Assembly (NCBI GenBank): GCA_902535365.1 | Contig: CACATF010000001.1 | Span: forward strand, 132,077 to 196,076 | Source: an uncultured SAR86 cluster bacterium | GTDB lineage: Bacteria > Pseudomonadota > Gammaproteobacteria > Magnimaribacterales > TMED112 | DNA length: 64,000 nt | Direction of reading: 5' to 3' | In this document: piece by piece, positions 59,851 through 64,000 of the stretch | Numbering within the stretch: the stretch's first letter is position 1 | Layout of the letters: every line of letters begins with the position of its first letter | Position numbers and translations under genes: made by a program | Notes under the pieces: generated by a model | What the model was told of the DNA's origin: nothing | Databases searched by the model: none | What the model saw: only the letters and a program-made list of their open reading frames with translations

Positions 59851-62376
59851 ATGAAAAGATCAATTTTTTATACACTATTTTTAACAACATTTATCTTTGG
59901 ACAAGAAAGTTCAGAAGAACAAAACCAAAATGGGTCCATTGAAGAAGTTCTTGTATCTGTAAGTTTTATCCCAGATGAAAAAAGAGATACAAGTGAAATT
60001 TCAAGCACTCTATCATCAGAATCTATGAGTATAGCTGGAGATAGTGAAGCTGCCGATGCATTAAAAAGAGTAACAGGTCTAAGTTTGGTTAAAGGCAAAT
60101 ATGTCTATGTCCGAGGTTTAGGTGAGAGATATTCCTCTGCTTTATTAAATGGGGTTCTTTTACCAAGTCCTGAACCTTTAAAAAGAGTAGTGCCCTTCGA
60201 TATATTTCCTACCTCTATTTTAGAAAATGTTCTTGTTCAAAAAACATACTCTGCTCAATATCCAGGTGAGTTTGGTGGGGGTGTAATAGATATGAGAACT
60301 AAGCTTATACCTAATGAGGAGTTTTATGAGCTTGGTATTTCAACAACATATGATTCACTAGCAACAGGTACAGAGGGAGATATAATGCCTGGTTATGATG
60401 ATGATTGGACAGGGTTTGATACTGGCTACAGAGACCTTCCAAAATCACTAGGACCATTATATGAACAGGGAGATTTTATCTCTTTAGCAATAGCTTCATA
60501 TTACGATATACAATTTGCTGCTCAGGGGTTTCCTGGTCAATGGCTTCCTGAAAAAGAAAGCTTTAATCCAGATTATGGATTTGATTTTGCTTATGGTAAT
60601 TCTTATGACATGGGTGAGCTTGGAAACCTAGGTATAATTATTTCAGCAGGCTACGATGCTTCGAATGATTATCAACCAGATATTGAAAGGAAAAATTTTT
60701 CAAGAGGTACTGGCGATTCATTGGTGGCAATGGATCAGTATCAAGTAAAGAAAAGCAATAAACAGATCGATACAAATGTTTTAACAACGGTTGGATGGGA
60801 TATAGATAATTTCAATTATCTACAGTTTACTGGTTTGATTGTTCGTAAAACAGACAACAGGCTTACTATAAGTGAGGGCAGAAATATAGAAGCTGACTTT
60901 GATGAAAGAAGAACAAAAATGGAATGGGTTGAGAGATCAATTACATCCTCAACAATATCTGGAAAACATGACTTGGCTAGTGGATTATCAATTGATTGGA
61001 GAACAAGTTATGCAACTGGAAAGAGAAATTCACCATTTGAGAGAGAATACTTTTATGAGTTTCAAAATGGTGCCTATGAATTTTCACGTAGACAGGACAG
61101 TAATTACACAAACTTCTCTTGGTTAAATGATAATTCAACTGAAACTGCTATTGATTTTATGTATCCAATTGAAACTGACAATATCATTGCAAATTTAAAG
61201 TTTGGATTTAAGACACTAAACAAAGAAAGAAATACCGATGTTAAAAGGTATGCATTCTTACCAGATTTTACTAATGGTGCTTTATTCGCTGATCGTGAAT
61301 TTAGAAGACAACCCATAAATATAATTATGGATCCTCAAAACTTTAGATATGACCGAACCGGACTTGTGCTAACAGAGCTTTCTCTCAATACAGATAATTA
61401 TGAAGGTGATATGTCTGTTGATGCTTGGTACGTTTCTGTTGAGAGCGACATCACGGAGACATTGAGTATTAGTATCGGTGCTAGAAATGAAGATTCGCTG
61501 CTTGAAACAAATACGCGAACTTTTTTTGGTGGTTCTGACAATGTTCAATCTGTAGATGTATTGGATAAATTGCTTCCAGCCCTTACAGCAACATACCAAT
61601 TAAATGACAGCATGCAGATAAGATTTGGAATGAGTGAAACAATCTCTAGACCAATGTTCAGGGAAATGTCGCCTGTCTTGTTTGTTAACTTTGAAACTGA
61701 CAGATTAGAACGCGGTTTTTCTGGAATAGTCTCATCAGAAATTGAAAATCTAGATATCAGATATGAGTGGTATTTTGGTTTTGATGAATTTCTAACAATA
61801 TCTTATTTTGAAAAAGATTTTGTAAATCCAATTGAGCAAGTTTTGGAAGCTGCAGCTACAAGCTCTTATGTTAGTTATCGAAACGCATTATCTGCTGAGC
61901 TTCAAGGAGCTGAATTTGAATATCAAAAACAATTTGGTGAATTAATCCAGGGTTTTGATTTCTTTGGAAAGATAAACTACACAGTTACAGACTCAAATGC
62001 AGTAACTAATCCGGAATTTATTACCTTATCTTCTTATGATGATAGACCGCTTGTTGGGCAACCAGACGATATTTTAAATATCCAAATTGGTTATTATGGA
62101 TCAGATGATTCAAGGCTAAGCTTAATTTATAACGACGTTGGTAACAGAATAAGAGAGCTTGGATCAGATGTGATACCAAATGTTATGGAAGATCTTCCAG
62201 AAACCTTGGATATAGTTTACAAAAAAACATTTCAAGCCATTGATGGAAATTTAGATTTAACAATAAAGTTAAGAAATTTACTTGAGGAGCCTTATGAAGC
62301 ATTGCAAGGCAATGAAGTTTATGAAACTTATTCATCATCATCCTCAATTTCTATAGGCTTGAAGTACAGTTATTAA
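59851..62376 (+). CDS. TonB-dependent outer-membrane receptor
   Basis: Signal peptide, SIEEVLVSVSF TonB-box-like region, plug domain (ADALKRVTGLSLVKGKYVYVRGLGERYSSALLNG), C-terminal ISIGLKYSY. Confidence 0.93.
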   Translation: MKRSIFYTLFLTTFIFGQESSEEQNQNGSIEEVLVSVSFIPDEKRDTSEISSTLSSESMSIAGDSEAADALKRVTGLSLVKGKYVYVRGLGERYSSALLNGVLLPSPEPLKRVVPFDIFPTSILENVLVQKTYSAQYPGEFGGGVIDMRTKLIPNEEFYELGISTTYDSLATGTEGDIMPGYDDDWTGFDTGYRDLPKSLGPLYEQGDFISLAIASYYDIQFAAQGFPGQWLPEKESFNPDYGFDFAYGNSYDMGELGNLGIIISAGYDASNDYQPDIERKNFSRGTGDSLVAMDQYQVKKSNKQIDTNVLTTVGWDIDNFNYLQFTGLIVRKTDNRLTISEGRNIEADFDERRTKMEWVERSITSSTISGKHDLASGLSIDWRTSYATGKRNSPFEREYFYEFQNGAYEFSRRQDSNYTNFSWLNDNSTETAIDFMYPIETDNIIANLKFGFKTLNKERNTDVKRYAFLPDFTNGALFADREFRRQPINIIMDPQNFRYDRTGLVLTELSLNTDNYEGDMSVDAWYVSVESDITETLSISIGARNEDSLLETNTRTFFGGSDNVQSVDVLDKLLPALTATYQLNDSMQIRFGMSETISRPMFREMSPVLFVNFETDRLERGFSGIVSSEIENLDIRYEWYFGFDEFLTISYFEKDFVNPIEQVLEAAATSSYVSYRNALSAELQGAEFEYQKQFGELIQGFDFFGKINYTVTDSNAVTNPEFITLSSYDDRPLVGQPDDILNIQIGYYGSDDSRLSLIYNDVGNRIRELGSDVIPNVMEDLPETLDIVYKKTFQAIDGNLDLTIKLRNLLEEPYEALQGNEVYETYSSSSSISIGLKYSY

Positions 62377-62378
62377 TC

Positions 62379-62762
62379 GTGAATACAGTTTTGTTTGTTT
62401 GTGTTGAAAACGCATGCAGAAGTCAGCTAGCTGAGGCTATTGCTAATGCAAAATTTGGGGATTATTTAAAAGCTTTTTCAGCAGGCTCAAATCCTGCCAA
62501 AATAGTTAATCCTAAAGCAGTTAGTTCTTTAGCTAGAAAAGGCATTGTTTTAAAAAATAAAAGACCAAAAAATGTCCTTGCATATGAAGGTCATGACTTT
62601 GATTTTTGTGTAACCATGGGGTGTGGCGACGCCTGCCCAGCATTTCTATCTTCGGTTAAAATTGATTGGAACATCCCAGATCCAAAACATATGAATGATT
62701 TTGAATTTGATCAAATAAGAGACCTGATAGAAAAGAAAATCGTTGAAGATCTTATAAAATGA
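62379..62762 (+). CDS. arsC: Arsenate reductase, thioredoxin-type / LMW-PTP fold
   Basis: CVENACRSQLAEA (CX5R), CVTMGCGDACP, NIPDP acid motif. Confidence 0.87.
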   Translation: MNTVLFVCVENACRSQLAEAIANAKFGDYLKAFSAGSNPAKIVNPKAVSSLARKGIVLKNKRPKNVLAYEGHDFDFCVTMGCGDACPAFLSSVKIDWNIPDPKHMNDFEFDQIRDLIEKKIVEDLIK

Positions 62763-63400
62763 CAGCTTTAAGAAAAAAGATTTTTTCAGAGTTTTTAGGC
62801 ACAGCAGCATTGGTTGGAGTTGTAGTGGGCTCAGGGATAATGGCAGAGAATTTAGCATCAGGAAATATTGCTATAGCATTATTGGCTAACGCACTAGCAA
62901 CTTTTTGGGGGTTGTATTTCTTAATCACTTGTCTAGGTCAATTTAGTGCCCATTTTAATCCCGCAGTATCTTTAATATTTTTAATAAAGAAAGATCTCGA
63001 TATTAAAACTTTTCTATGTTTCATAGTTTTTCAAACTTTGGGAGCGATATGCGGAGCATTGTTAGCCAATGCAATGTTTGATTTGGATATTTTTCAAATA
63101 TCAGAAAAAATTCGTATAGGCTCTAACTTGTGGCTTAGCGAAATAGTTGCCACAGCAGGCTTGATCCTAATAATTTTACTTTCTCCAAAAGAAAAAACTG
63201 CAATTATGGTAGCCTCTTACATTGGGGCCGCATACTGGTTTACATCTTCCACATCTTTTGCAAATCCAGCAGTGACTATTGGAAGAGTTTTTTCAGATAC
63301 ATTCACAGGCATTGAGCCTTACAGTGCTATTTATTTTGTTCTATATCAACTGCTTGGTGCATTGGTGGGAATGTTAATTTTTTCATTTATGAAAAAGTAA
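62759..63400 (+). CDS. Aquaporin family protein (MIP; AqpS-like)
   Basis: Two NPA boxes HFNPAVS and FANPAVTIGR, six hydrophobic segments; overlaps arsC by 4 nt. Confidence 0.9.
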   Translation: MTALRKKIFSEFLGTAALVGVVVGSGIMAENLASGNIAIALLANALATFWGLYFLITCLGQFSAHFNPAVSLIFLIKKDLDIKTFLCFIVFQTLGAICGALLANAMFDLDIFQISEKIRIGSNLWLSEIVATAGLILIILLSPKEKTAIMVASYIGAAYWFTSSTSFANPAVTIGRVFSDTFTGIEPYSAIYFVLYQLLGALVGMLIFSFMKK

Positions 63401-63441
63401 CAATTCTTAATATTTTTTAAAAAAATCATTATGATGCATAC

Positions 63442-64000
63442 ATGAAGTTGCGTGCCTTTATTTTACTTTTAATTTCAATTCAATCTGCTGTACTAGCAGC
63501 AGATTACAATATTTCTCAATTAGGAAAGCGTTTTGATGATCCATGGAGTCTAGCCTTTATAAGTGAAGATAAGTTTCTTCTTGCAGAACTAACTGGTGAG
63601 CTCAAAGTAGTTAATTACACAACTGGTGAAGTTGAGGCGCTTATCTCAAATGTTCCAGAGGTAGTGTATGCAAGCCAAGGCGGTTTAGCAGATGTAATCA
63701 TTGATGATGCATTTGCTTTTACTCAACAAATCTACATGAGTTATTCGGCTAGAGATGCTGATCAAAATAACCAGATAACTTTATTTGTAGCTCGAGCAAA
63801 ACTCGTTGAAAATGCTCTTCAAGATGTCGAAGTTATCTTTAAAGCTCAAGCCCCTAGACGCATACCTATGCACCTTGGAGCAAAGATGGTTATTTTGACC
63901 GATGGCACTTTATTGATAGCTAGTGGAGATGGTTATGACTACCGTGAGGCCGCTCAATATCTTGATAATCATTTTGGAAAGATGATCAGGATTAATAAAG
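63442..64000 (+). CDS. PQQ-dependent sugar dehydrogenase-like (glucose/sorbosone dehydrogenase), truncated by window edge
   Basis: Read directly: signal peptide MKLRAFILLLISIQSAVLAAD, FDDPWSLAFISEDKFLLAELTGEL, GGLADVIIDDAF, HLGAKMVILTDGTLLIASGDG. Confidence 0.82.
   Translation, partial: MKLRAFILLLISIQSAVLAADYNISQLGKRFDDPWSLAFISEDKFLLAELTGELKVVNYTTGEVEALISNVPEVVYASQGGLADVIIDDAFAFTQQIYMSYSARDADQNNQITLFVARAKLVENALQDVEVIFKAQAPRRIPMHLGAKMVILTDGTLLIASGDGYDYREAAQYLDNHFGKMIRINK

Noticed and set aside
1-64000. Search by eye for prophage, transposase, toxin-antitoxin, restriction or other defence genes
   Set aside because: None recognised; nearly all ORFs match housekeeping or transport families.

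Overview
The window is gene-dense, AT-rich bacterial chromosome with short intergenic gaps, many 4-nt gene overlaps, and gammaproteobacterial gene orders (gmk-rpoZ-spoT, erpA/anmK/mepM/tyrS, pepP-ubiH, tsaD/rpsU/yqeY). It looks like a streamlined marine gammaproteobacterium, possibly SAR86-like; that taxon is inference. I recognise about 65 CDSs, most of them housekeeping, plus a tRNA-Phe with encoded CCA, two intrinsic terminators, and a rubredoxin gene missing from the ORF track. No rRNA, CRISPR array, prophage or transposase was seen. The most interesting items are: (1) a close match to the glutamine riboswitch (glnA RNA motif) in the 5' leader of an eukaryotic-type (type II) glutamine synthetase gene on the minus strand, with mutually exclusive flanking pairings; (2) a cluster of a large duplicated-module lipoprotein, a TonB-dependent receptor, a thioredoxin-type ArsC, an AqpS-like aquaporin and a sugar-dehydrogenase-like protein; (3) a CinA-C-like + NadD-like nucleotidyltransferase fusion; and (4) several probable catalytic-residue losses or paralog replacements (rhodanese Cys to Ser, amidohydrolase without HxH, Cys-less L31 beside priA).
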